Source: Narthecium ossifragum
Lineage: Eukaryota; Streptophyta; Magnoliopsida; Dioscoreales; Nartheciaceae
Length of the DNA stretch: 64,000 nucleotides
Assembly: GCA_963920575.1 (NCBI GenBank)
Contig: OY986967.1
Coordinates: forward strand, 21,221,648-21,285,647
Direction: 5' to 3'
Shown: piece by piece, positions 1 to 10,339 of the stretch
Numbering within the stretch: the first letter of the stretch is position 1
How the letters are laid out: each line of letters starts with the position of its first letter
The notes under the pieces: generated by a model
The model's input: only the letters and a program-made list of their open reading frames with translations
Databases searched by the model: none
Told to the model about the DNA's origin: nothing
Program-made: the position numbers and the translations under genes

Positions 1-366
1 ATCAAGTTAATGAGTGATTCGGTTATAAAATCGAATTTGATTAATGAATTAGTATGTGTATTATATAAGGTTGATTGTATTAGATTAATATACTATAACT
101 ATAGAATAGATATAAATATATGAATTAAATCAACCATATAAGGGGCGGTTATGCATAACCGTTTTTGTTCCTTATAAGATTGACTAGGTGGGCCCCCTGC
201 CACCTGGCAGGGTAACCATCAAGTTAATGGGTGATTCGATTATAAGAACCGAATTTGATTAATGGATTAGTATGTATATTAGATAAGATTGATTATATTA
301 GATTAGTATACTATAACTATAGAATATATATAACGGTATGAATTAAATCTTTGGGGGTGATTATGC
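1..366. repeat. AT-rich tandemly duplicated unit, interrupted by the retrotransposon
   Basis: Two diverged copies of a unit of about 220 bases lie in tandem: the sequence from base 1 (atcaagttaatgagtgattc) recurs from about base 222 (atcaagttaatgggtgattc), followed in both by the same AT-rich stretch ending in gaattaaatc. Copy one continues into a short palindromic motif around ttatgcataacc at about 149-160. In copy two that motif is cut at 366 by the retrotransposon and resumes at 19816 (tgcatagccatttttgctcg). No coding content is seen. Its origin is unknown; it could be an older repeat or MITE array. Confidence 0.7.
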
Positions 367-1668
367 TGTTAGAAAGGAAATCTGACCGTTGACCTGTCAA
401 ATAGTCAAGGTCAAATCCTATTCCACACTTAAGTATCAGATGATTGTAGTTGAGTTCTACTCTTTCGAATAATCGAACCAGAGATGTCAAGTAATATGGA
501 AATCTACATTAAACCTAATTTAATAATCTAATTAAAACTAATTATCAGGATTAACTTAAAATAATCTAAATTAACCTAAGAAAAGCCTTAAATTATCTAA
601 GATTACGGAATTTATTAAATAAAACATAAAGATCCACTTAAGTGACTAAATCCAGAAAATGCATCTAAATCTATTCATTAACTTAACTTAATCTAAGAAA
701 TGAAAACTCCTAATATTAACTTATTCTAATGAAGAACAGTAAAGAAAGCTTGAAGTAAAGAAACTACTTAAACTTAAATTATTCATCTAAAACAGTAATC
801 TAAACTATTGAAAGCATAAAAGATTAACTAAGAATGAAGAAACGATACCATGGCATTAAAGAAAACGTTAACTTATAGAAAACATCTTAAAGGACATAAT
901 GAAAAACCAGGCGCACATGCTCTGTTGAAGTTTGCGAGAGAGATTACAAGGTGAAAGAAGAAGACTATTTATACTAAGGCAGTTGGATAACTTCTGCCGA
1001 GCACGTTCTCTACTATTTTCCATCTTTCACTCTGGATGAGCCGCGTGTCCTATGTTCTCCGACATTTCCTCGTTTCTTTTCTCCTTGCTTTGGTCGATGA
1101 CAATTGTATCTGGACTTGTAGACTTCTGGCCGATGATGATTATGTCTGAGCGACAAGCTTTTGGTCGATGACGATCACGTCGGGGCGACAAACTCTTGGC
1201 CGATGACGGTTGCATCGGGTTGGTGAGTTGGTGTTTTCAACATTATCTCCCTTGACTGATGCTCTTTCGTTTCTCCATCGTGCGAAGCTAACATTTTGTT
1301 ATCTTTGAACCAAATCTTTGGCTGATAGCATATTGTCAACTTTGGTCGATGTAAGGAAATCATCATTCTTAAATCATTATCGCTCGTGACAGATGTTTTC
1401 TTTATGAGGATGATGATCATTCTTGACCAAAAAGATTTTATCTTTTTGGGCGATGAACTTGTCTTTGAACGATGTCGTTCATTGGGCGATGATCTACTAT
1501 TTGAGCGATATCGTTCAATGGGTGATGATCGTCTAGTGAGCGATATCGTTCATTGAGCGATGAACTACCACTGAGCGATATCGTCCAATTTGGCTTGAAA
1601 GTTTGTCGGCCTTATTTATTATGCTGACATGTTAATCATTGATTGGTTAGCCATTATATTGGCTAACA
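367..1668 (-). repeat. 3' LTR of the Tat element
   Basis: It begins TGTTAGA and ends GGCTAACA, giving a 6-bp terminal inverted repeat, and matches 18515-19815 along its whole length. It contains a tandem array of about 35-bp units (1092-1233) and a cluster of palindromic gcgatatcgttc motifs (about 1480-1590). A polypurine tract borders it on the internal side. Confidence 0.93.
1092..1233. repeat. Tandem array of about 35-bp units inside the LTR
   Basis: Four units start with gg(t/c)cgatgac or a close variant at about 1092, 1128, 1163 and 1198, a spacing of 35-36 bases. The array is repeated in the other LTR at about 19240-19381. The repeated cgatgac core could bind a host factor, but that is inference. 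Confidence 0.75.
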
Positions 1669-1684
1669 TTTTGCCCCCCATGCG
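1669..1684 (-). other. Polypurine tract of the Tat element
   Basis: On the minus strand the bases just before the 3' LTR read GCATGGGGGGCAAAA, a purine-rich tract directly next to TGTTAG. This is the expected place and composition of the plus-strand primer site. Confidence 0.8.
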
Positions 1685-1987
1685 GTAATCGAGGAGTTTG
1701 CAGTTATGACGAGGTGACCGCATCTGATGTGATCTGACAGCTTGCTTGTTAAACATTAAAGGCCGGTTATGATCATTCTCTGGGAAACAGAATCGTCATT
1801 CTGTTTCTTCTCTCTATCTATATCTTTTGACATCCCGCATTTAATGCGTCGTCTTTTGCTGACATGCATACCCTTTTGGCCATACGTCTTTGGCGCGAAA
1901 GACCACGATTGGTTCTTCTTCCTTCTGTTAGGGTTTTAGTTTTCTTTCTTCCTTCTCTTTTACGGCGCTTAGGCTTTCCTTCTTCCT

Positions 1988-3519
1988 ATGCGTTCTGAGA
2001 CGTCTGTGAATTTCTTCTTCTTTCTCTGTATTGCTAAATCTTCTACTGCCACGATGGTTCGTGAACTCAAAACTAATGAAGTAGTGCATAAAGATGCTTG
2101 TAAAGCCTATGGAGAATTCAATCAGATTTTGAGATCATATGAGGCGAGGGGAAACTATTTGGTCAAGGTAGGAGATTCTTCTTCCAGGTTCTTTTCTTTG
2201 GGTCCTTGCTTCGTTTCTGATCTTTTACCCTTTCTTTCCCCTGATCTTCAAGTTGTTGTTCAAAGCTTTCCAACATCTTGTGATCTGTCTTTTTCTCAAA
2301 AACTTGATCTTTCTAGTCTTTCTGCCAAAAGTCCCATTATAACATGGCATTTGGTCGATGACAAGTTCACTAGATGGCATAATAGAATGATTAGCCATTT
2401 GGATTCCAAGAAAATCTTTTCTGATGCTGGAATTTTGGATTTTTTGGATTTGAGCACTAGGGTTCCTGCTCAAGAGCCCAATTTACTCTTGCCATCGTTC
2501 CTTTTTTGGTCGATAGAGTATAACAATTTTGTCTTCCCTTGTTGTACTCTTTCTATCACCCTCCATGACATCGCTTTGTTAACTGGTCTCTCTCCTATCG
2601 GCGAACTGATATCGGCCAATATGGAGTTTTCTTCTAAAGAGACAATTTTTTATTCTGATAAAAACTATGGTGTTTTTATCAATGCCTATGCCAAACTTGA
2701 GGAAACCGATGAGCCACCAAATGCTAGAGAACGATTAGTGCTCATTTATTATTGGCTTTGTAAATATGTTCTTTGTATTCCTTCCAAAAAACCTATTAAG
2801 GGTTATATCGGTCTGGCGCAAGCAATCGCTTATGGAAAGCAAGTTTTGTCTCTTTCCACATTTATCTTATCGGCCATATATCGAGGCATCTATCTTACTC
2901 TTGGGCAATTGAGAGAAGGTGGGAGTCTCACTGGTTTTGGCCCTCTCTGGATCGTCCAATTGTGATTTAGAGCCTATTTTCCTGTACTCCATATTCCTCC
3001 TTCTTCTTCATCGGCCAGGACACAAGGCCACTTGTATCTTTCTTCTTCGTTCCTTCCCAAATCCTTCCAGCAGACTTTCAATTATTTTTATACTTTATCC
3101 AGTTTTTCTTCCTATCGTCCTTTCAACCATAACTCTCACCCAGCTTGCATTCGTCCACTCCTTGATCTATCGGCCAATTTGGACGATGAGGAAAAGAAAT
3201 TGGCTTGGGCTCGTTTTTTGGTCGGCCGAGATCTTCATTTTGATATGTTGTGGGGAAGACCGAACAATAAATACGGAGTGGAAGTTTATGCTCCAAACTT
3301 TGTCGCCCGCCAGTTTGGATTGAAGCAAGCTTGGCCGGTTCCTTCTTATTTCAGCTACAACATAGTAGCTAAGGGACGATGTCTTTTCCACAACATTGAT
3401 AGAGTAGTTTCTGTAGAGAAAAAGGATATAGCGCTTTGCAAACGCTTTAAACTTGCAAGTTTTGAACCTGTGGCTGATGTCGATTCTGCCATTGTTGATA
3501 TTTGGGATTCGGCCATTAA
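1988..3519 (+). pseudogene. Antisense accessory gene of the Tat element, 5' part: plant mobile domain protein
   Basis: This frame runs opposite to gag-pol. The ATG at 1988 opens the longest frame; the ATG at 2054 (MVRELKTNEV) looks the more natural start because the segment before it is F-rich and UTR-like. The protein has plant mobile domain (PMD, aminotransferase-like) features: a WHNRMISHL stretch, LLLPSFLFWSIEYNNFVFPC, then LTLHD-like and LTGLSPIGE motifs, and GPLWIVQL. Right after that motif an in-frame TGA (2963-2965) stands where the family usually has Trp, and the same frame continues to 3519 (HFDMLWGRP and KQAWPVPSYF). The solo LTR at 3520 then cuts it. Known biology: PMD genes exist as free host genes (MAIN/MAIL1) and inside Ty3/gypsy elements. 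The role for the element is not known. Confidence 0.8.
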
Positions 3520-5895
3520 TGTCGCGCCCCGACCCGCGAAAGCCCAACCGGGCCGGGCGACGCGAACCGGAACCTAACCAACGCGGAAAAAGAACGACGA
3601 GGGTTCCCTCTAACCTATTGGTCCTCCTAGCAATTCATCCAAAGCCCCCAATTAAAACAATAATAAAATATTTAAACCTCGAACCACTGATTTACAAACT
3701 CAAAAAGATTTAATATAAAACCTCAGAGAGGGGGGGAGTTCAATTACAACATTACTCCCGTAGGAGACTATCTAACATAAGGATAAAAACAGTAAACGAT
3801 CACCACCTCTCAAAGTCCACCAGGCGCCGCCGCACCGCCGACCAACTGCCCGGTAGGGGCCAAGGAAGAAGAACTGACGCCTGCACCTGCAAAACGCAGC
3901 CCGGGTAGGTGTGAGCACTAAGCTCAGTAGGGATCTACACTACGACACACAGAAGGAAGAGGGAAACGCAACAGTGTCGCCCTCAAGTAGGACCTGGGTG
4001 TATACATGGGTCCCATAACCCCACCGCGTGTCCCTGAGGCCCTGATCATGATCTTCCAGCCGGGCTGGTCACATGTCGGGTCACACTCAGTAGCAGGAAA
4101 CAACACTGCTGACTCTCAACAGGACACAGAACACTGTTTGGTGGGAAAAGACACCACTGAGTAGGCAACTCCTCTACCCAAGAGTTTAAGAACGGCGGAC
4201 ACCGGCTACACCTCAGATCCGACTCGGGGCCGACACGACCTCTACAATCATCAAGTAACCAGTGTACCAGTCATCTAAGCCTATCATTAAGTTTGACTGG
4301 ACACTACAATTCAACCGGGTCCAAACTACCCAACCCCGGTCCTAGGGCTAAGTCCGAGCTTCCAGCCTCGGGACAGCGACCCAAAGATCACCCACGCCCT
4401 AACCAATGCAACTAATGCATATAACAACAATGCATGCTATGACATACACAGATAAGAGGCAACACATGCAACAGTATGTCAAGCATCATATAAGTCTACT
4501 GGATCGCTGCAGCGGTACCACCAACCGCTGCCAGCCGATCCGCAGGGGGTCCCGGCATTACAACCGCGAACTCCTGCAACGGGAAGCAACCCCGAAAACG
4601 ATGATGAACAAAACACAATATAATATTATATTCGAAAACACCCAAAGCCTCTACTTAGGGGCTAATTGATCCCGTCGATCCGACATCTAAACGACGTCGG
4701 ATTCAAGATCCAACTTAGCCACCAGTAGGTGTATATACCAGGATCATCATATCCAAAAATCATAATCATCCAACGGTTGGATTAACAGGAAAACACTAAT
4801 CAAAATCGTTAATCAAACTAACTTACCCATTAATTGCTGCAACGTAGCCCTTCAGCAAACGAATCATAACAATTCGTAAAAAAATCGTAAAATTAGGAAA
4901 CAAGATGGAATGGAAATATAACAAGTAGATGTACAACTCTTATGTTTATCAAAAGCCAAGATCATGTACTCGCCGGCTGGAAAACCCGCCGCAAGCCGGC
5001 TGTTTCTCAAGAACAGCAGAAAACCAGAAATCCGAGACTAATCTTACATAAAACCTACTCAAATCACAACTGATTAACATGAAACTTAAATCAGTTATTC
5101 TAACAGGTATAAGGAACCCAACAAATCAAGGATCAACAAAATCCAACGGCTAGATCTCAAGAAAACCCGAAAAGAACATCAGTAGGTATAACCCTACCTA
5201 GCTGCGCTTTCCTTGGCTGATTCCCCGCGATTTGATCACTAACAAGCCTCCAAACCACTTCAGGGACGTTCCTCTCGTTGTCAAGAATCCAACGAGCCAA
5301 AGAACACCCAATTTGGTGGTCGGAGGAGGGAGAACGGAGGTAGGAAAGCTCGGCTGCCGGAACAGGGGAAGAACAGAGCTCTCGGGAGAAGAAGAAAGGA
5401 GGAAGAAGAAAGAGAGGAGAAGGAGGAAGAGGAGGGGAAGAAAAGAGGGGAAAGGGGGAGGGGAAAGCCGGGAAAGAGGGGAAAAAGTTGGGGGAGGGGA
5501 GGAGAAAGTCCTCCCCCTCTGACAGGGGAGAACGACGGCCGTCGGTGGCCGTCCTCGCGAAGCAGAAAACCAACCGACCTATGAATGATCGATCCTTCCT
5601 CAAGGGAGGATCGATCCTTCATGCCGATTCACAAGGCTTTCTGGCACGCAGAGGATCGATCCCTTAGCCATAGAGGATCGATTCTTTGTGTGCTGAAAGC
5701 TAAACTTGGGCAAGAACTCAAGCCCAAGTCCGGATCTTTCAATCCCGGGTCCACCTAGCCATTCTAAACAAACACTAACACATATAAGGCCAGTGTGTGC
5801 ACACGCGGGTGTGAAACAAACCAACAAGGCGCAATTTACCAAATTGCCCTTGCGGTCTACCACGAGCCACAGGAGTAGAGGGGCAGGTCCTCACA
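3520..5895 (-). mobile_element. Solo LTR (copy A), inserted in the antisense PMD gene
   Basis: A 2376-bp insert starts TGTCGCGCC and ends CCTCACA, flanked by the exact 5-bp duplication attaa (3515-3519 and 5896-5900). Read on the minus strand it starts TGTGAGGACC and ends GGCGCGACA and is similar along much of its length to the insert at 10340-12921, for example the shared stretches around TTTCACACCCGCG and TTTAGAATGG(C/T)TAGGTGG. No coding domain or second LTR is seen, so a solo LTR left by LTR-LTR recombination fits best. A short non-autonomous element is the alternative. It holds purine-rich runs at 5390-5520 and repeated ggatcgatc motifs near 5580-5690. Confidence 0.85.
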
Positions 5896-7878
5896 ATTAA
5901 GGATTGTCATTTTTCTTAAGACAAAAGTGATGTCTTCAACAAATTCATTCCTCCCAAGAAATCGGGGCGTAAGAACGATGCTTTGGAGCAGACTGAGGTA
6001 GAAAATAGGCCTCAAAAGAAAAAGAAAATTGCTATTTCTGCTGGAAAGGGTGAAAAATCGCCCAAGAAGAGAAAAGGGAAGTCTGTTGAAGAAGTTTCCT
6101 CTCGAAAGAAAAAGAGGATATCAACTGGTAGATCAAGGATATCTCTGTTAGCTGAAAGGCCTTTGATCGAGGAAGCAATGGCCGATGAAGTAGCAACTGA
6201 AAATGTAGTAGTTGAGGAAGCAGCAGTTGAGGAATCTGACCAACAAGCTCTGTCGTCTTCAGCAGCTGGAGATGAGGCAAGGTCACCCGAGAGTAGGCAG
6301 AGTGTGCATTCTGCCTCTGCTTCTAAGTGAGTCTTTTGTCCATTATCTTGCATTCCTTTATCTTTGTATCTTGAACTGACTCTTTTCTTGTTTTGCAGAG
6401 AGAGATCGGACTCCTCTACTCCTTCTCGTCTTTTTTCTCCTTCAACTTCTCCTTCTAATGTGCCCGAGAAGACTGCTGATCAAGGGATTGAGAAGAATCT
6501 TGTCGCTACCTCTAGTCAAGTGGAACTCTTGACTGAACAAGTATATGATCATTTAAATTCAATCTTTAACCATTTTTTCTCACTGATCTATCTAATCGAG
6601 TTTATCTTCATTTCTCTATTTGACAGCCTTCTACTGAAGAAAACATCATCATTTCATCGTCTGAAGAAGAAAGACGAGTTGATGTCAACGTCGATAATAT
6701 TTTCGACATTTTGAATCTTGCTCCAATCAGTCCAGGTTTGTCACCTATCGATCAGATGCTTGTTTATGGTCCTTTTAATCTTTTGAAGGACCTTGGTGAT
6801 ATTCAACTATCATCTGACACAGTTTCTACTGGTGTATCGGCCATGCAACCTTTGGTCGAGACATCAGCTGTCCCGGAGCTATCGGCCAGTGACGTTCAAC
6901 ATAATGTCAATGTGCCCCCCAGCACTTCAACAATAGACATTTCTGTCACAACGTCTGCTCCAAACCTTATTTTGCGATCAATAACATCGACCGATGACGC
7001 TTTGGCGATTGTACCTATTGTCCCGCTATCGACATCGTTCGTCACTCCGCAAACAAGTTCACCTACTTTTGCTTCGGATGAGGTATGAGTTCAACTTTTG
7101 GCCTATAAATTTATTTTATGATCGATACTGATCTTGATTTTTATCGCTCTCAACTTTGTAGGCTGTTATGGCTGCATTGGTCAATTCTCTCCACTCTCTG
7201 AATGAAACATGGCAGGCTCGTCTTTCGGGAAAGCAAACGGCCACTGACTCTGCTGACATCCAACAAGGTCGATATCATGACCTTAGAAAAACATTGGTCG
7301 ATTGTATAATCATTTTATACAAGCTACCCAAGGAAGACCTCACAGCTGCCGATCATCATCTTCTAGAGAAATCGACTGCCATCTTCTTGGCTATTGATCC
7401 TGAAGTGTTAGGATTTTCTTCTGAAGATATAGACGACATTCAAAACATTAAATCGATTGTAGAAAGCTTTGGTGTAGAGAAGAAAGCCTTAGTCCACGAG
7501 CTTGTCCTTGCTGTAGAACGTCGAGAACGACGAGCGCTTTTGAAAAATAAAATCAGCGATGACATTAAAAAGATGGCGATGAATGTAGATGCTATTGCCG
7601 AGAGGGAATCGGCCATTTCTAAGGTTGATGCTCAAATCAAAGAGCTAGAAGCACAAATTCTTCAACTGAAGACTCAGAAGAATTATCTTATCAAAGAGAG
7701 CTAACAAATCAACCAAGAAAGTAATAAGAATATAGAAGAATATGATGCCCTCGAAGCTGACTCCTCCAAAAATCGCCAAATTGAAATCAACGCCGAACTG
7801 GTCAAGAGCAAAAATCGGCTTAAAGCCTTCAGAAATAAAATCGCTCGTTTCTCTCAACAACTTTCTTTAAGAAGATAG
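5896..7878 (+). pseudogene. Antisense accessory gene of the Tat element, 3' part: spliced, basic and coiled-coil region
   Basis: Downstream of copy A the plus-strand gene continues in pieces that join in frame by GT-AG introns. Exons: about 5920-6326 (Lys-rich, with PKKKKKIAIS and SPKKRKGKS, likely nuclear-targeting), 6399-6540 (Ser/Pro-rich), 6627-7082 (Ser/Thr-rich linker) and 7162-7704. Phases agree: AA joined to A at the first intron, phase 0 at the other two. The last exon (MAALVNSLHSLNE onward) ends in a heptad-like Lys/Glu/Leu coiled coil. An in-frame TAA at 7702-7704 is followed by open frame to a second stop at 7876-7878. A further in-frame TAA at 5917-5919 lies at the join to the 5' part, so the gene was already damaged. 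The intron-exon layout is the main sign that this is a real gene captured by the element. Confidence 0.7.
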
Positions 7879-7975
7879 CTTGTAATGTATAACTTTTGGC
7901 CGATATTTTTGTAATGGACAAAATTTTGTTAATTGCTATCGTCCAAATCTTAAGGACGTTTTTCTTCTATGCTTT

Positions 7976-8975
7976 TTATTCCATTGATGGGTAGTATTTC
8001 TTAAGGTATCGACCATTGATCATTGATCGATGCAACCCACAGTCGATAGTCCTCAGTTGATATGATCCATTTGGAAATACTTGATCCACCAAGTATGGTC
8101 CTTCCCAGTTGGGCGACCACTTTCCATATTTGGGATCATTACGATCTATAGGTAGGATCGTTTTCCAAACTAAATCTCCCTCTTGAAATTCTTTTGAAAC
8201 TACCCTTTTATTATAGATATCGGCCATTTTCAATTTTTGTGTCTCTATATTTTCTAAGGCAATAGCTCGTTGTTCATTGAGCTCCAAAAGATTATACATT
8301 AATGCTTCTTCATATTCTTCACTAGTTGAGCGATCTTGTTCTAGAACTCTGGGCGATAGAACATTTATATCAGCCAGTAGCACCGCTTCTTGATCATAAA
8401 CCAATTGATAAGGTATAACCTTAGTACTAGACTTAGGTGTAGTTATATGTGCCCATAATGTTCTTAGTAAACCTTCATGCCATTGCCTTGGGTTATCGTC
8501 CATCATCTTTCGTATGATTGGCTTGATGGTTTTATTGGACGCTTCAGCTTGTTCATTAGATTGGGCATAGTAAGGTGTAGAATTGGCCATATTAATTTTA
8601 TACTCAGCCAAAAAATTCTTTACGTTAGAACTTACAAACATTGTCCTTTGATCGGACACAATTGTTTGTGGAATGCCAAATCTACATATGATGTTTTTCC
8701 CAAATGAAGTTTACCACTTGATCATCAGAAACATTTTTTAATGGGATTGCTTCTACCCATTTAGTAAAATAGTTTGTTGCCACAATTACAAACTTGTGCA
8801 ACATGGACGATGGAGGATATATTTTTCCCATAATGTCTATCGCCCAACATCTGAATGGCCAAGGTTTGACGATGATCGATAACTCACTTGCTGGAGCTCG
8901 CTGTAATGGACCAAGTCTTTGGCATGATTCACATCCTTTGGCATATATAGCACACTCCTCCCCCATGCGCGGCCA
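7976..8975 (-). pseudogene. Integrase of the Tat element (broken)
   Basis: The minus-strand frame 8975-8682 holds the last two Cys of the HHCC zinc finger (CESCQRLG) and the first catalytic Asp (CWAIDIMG), with TNYFTKWVEAIPL typical of gypsy integrases. A frameshift near 8680 leads to 8659-7976, which holds the second Asp (SDQRTMF), the Glu region (NEQAEASNKTIK) and a C-terminal part with EGDLVWK and KWSPNWEGPYLV. All parts of the DDE enzyme can be seen, but it cannot be made as one chain. The two zinc-finger His lie upstream, before the stop at 8976. Confidence 0.88.
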
Positions 8976-10334
8976 TTAAAAGCCACTGCGCATTATTAGC
9001 CAGCGCATTTTGATGCCAGACTGATGTGCTTCACAAACACCATTATGTATCTCGGCCATCGTCAATTTAGCTTCATCAGGATTTAAACAACGCAATAATA
9101 CTCCATCTGGTCGACGCTTATATAAAACGTCGTTTTGTAGAAAATAATGTATCGCTTTAAGACGGATTTTTCTATCGACTTTAAGCGATGGATCTTTCAA
9201 AAAATCGACGATTGGGGTACGCCAATCTGGTTGGCTATCGATTTGACTTACCTCGATTGGCTGATGATATCGCTCTAAGGCAGATTGGATTATACCAGAA
9301 CTAAAATCGGTCATGCCCCCCAATTGTTTTAACACTTTATAGCATGATACTATTTGGGCGAGGTTATTGGCTTCATCGTTCTGCAGTCTTGGAACGAAGA
9401 GTAGTTCAAAATCGTTAAAACGATTCAATAACAGTTTAGCGATTTGATGAAATAGAATTAATATATCGCTCTGGCATTTATAATGTCCAAGTAGATGATT
9501 TATCGCTAATTGTGAATCACCTTTAACTTGTACATTGGACACTCCTAAGTCTAATAAAATTTCTAGGCCGATGATGAGAGCTTCATATTCAGCCTGATTA
9601 TTAGTACATAATTGCGATAGGGTATACGCAAATTTATATTTGCGTCCAATGGGCGATAGGATTGTGATCCCAAGGCCAGCTCCATTGACAGTTTTAGAAC
9701 CGTCAAAGTACATCGTCCATGGTGTGAGCGATACGATGTCGATTTCTCGCTCTAACTCCTTTGGTATATCTACACAAGGATAATCAGCTAAGAAATCGGC
9801 CAATGCCTGGCCTTTAACAGTCTTTTGAGACACAAACTGAATATCAAATTCAGCCAAAGTTAAAACCCAATAACCAATACGTTGGTGCAAAATTAGACGA
9901 GAAAACAAGAATTTCATTACATTGAACTTAGATATCAAATAGACAGTTACAGGCTTAAGGTAAGCTCTCAGCTTGGTACACATAAAATACAAGGCCAAAC
10001 ACAACTTTTCTATGGCCGAGTACTTTTGTTCATAAGGTAACAACTGTCTACTTAGATAGTACATTGCTCTCTCAGTTCCATCTTTTCCATCTTGCGCCAA
10101 GAGACCTCCTATTGATCGGTCTGCTGCAGCGATGTAGAGCTTCATGGGTTGTTCCAACCTTGGCGGCGCCATAACTGGTGGCGTTGATAAACATTGCTTC
10201 AAGCGTTCAAAGGCTTATTGATGTCGCTCTTCCCAGACGAAATTGTCTTCATTCTTTAATTGTAAGAGCGATGAAAACTCTTGAGTTTTACCTGCACAGT
10301 TAGCAATAAACCTTCTTAAAAAATTTACTTGATC
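8976..10334 (-). pseudogene. RT tail, gypsy RNase H and second (archaeal-type) RNase H of the Tat element
   Basis: This pol segment starts at the nested solo LTR B and runs on the minus strand. It gives the RT tail (NFLRRFIANCAGK), then the gypsy RNase H (DRSIGGLLAQD, YYLSRQLLPYEQKYSAIEK), then a second RNase H with its own acidic residues (MYFDGSKTVNGAGLG, NNQAEYEALIIGLE, VKGDSQLAINHL, NDEANNLAQ), then the HH part of the integrase zinc finger (EIHNGVCEAH). Two domains in this order define the Tat lineage. An in-frame TAA lies just before AFERLKQC near 10208 and another at 8976-8978 where the family has Tyr (SGF then WPRMGEEC). Both make it non-functional. Confidence 0.88.
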
Positions 10335-10339
10335 GAGAA

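Noticed and set aside
5157..5603. Open frames with Pro/Phe/Ser- or Arg/Glu-rich peptides
   Set aside because: They follow the purine-rich run of solo LTR A and match no family.
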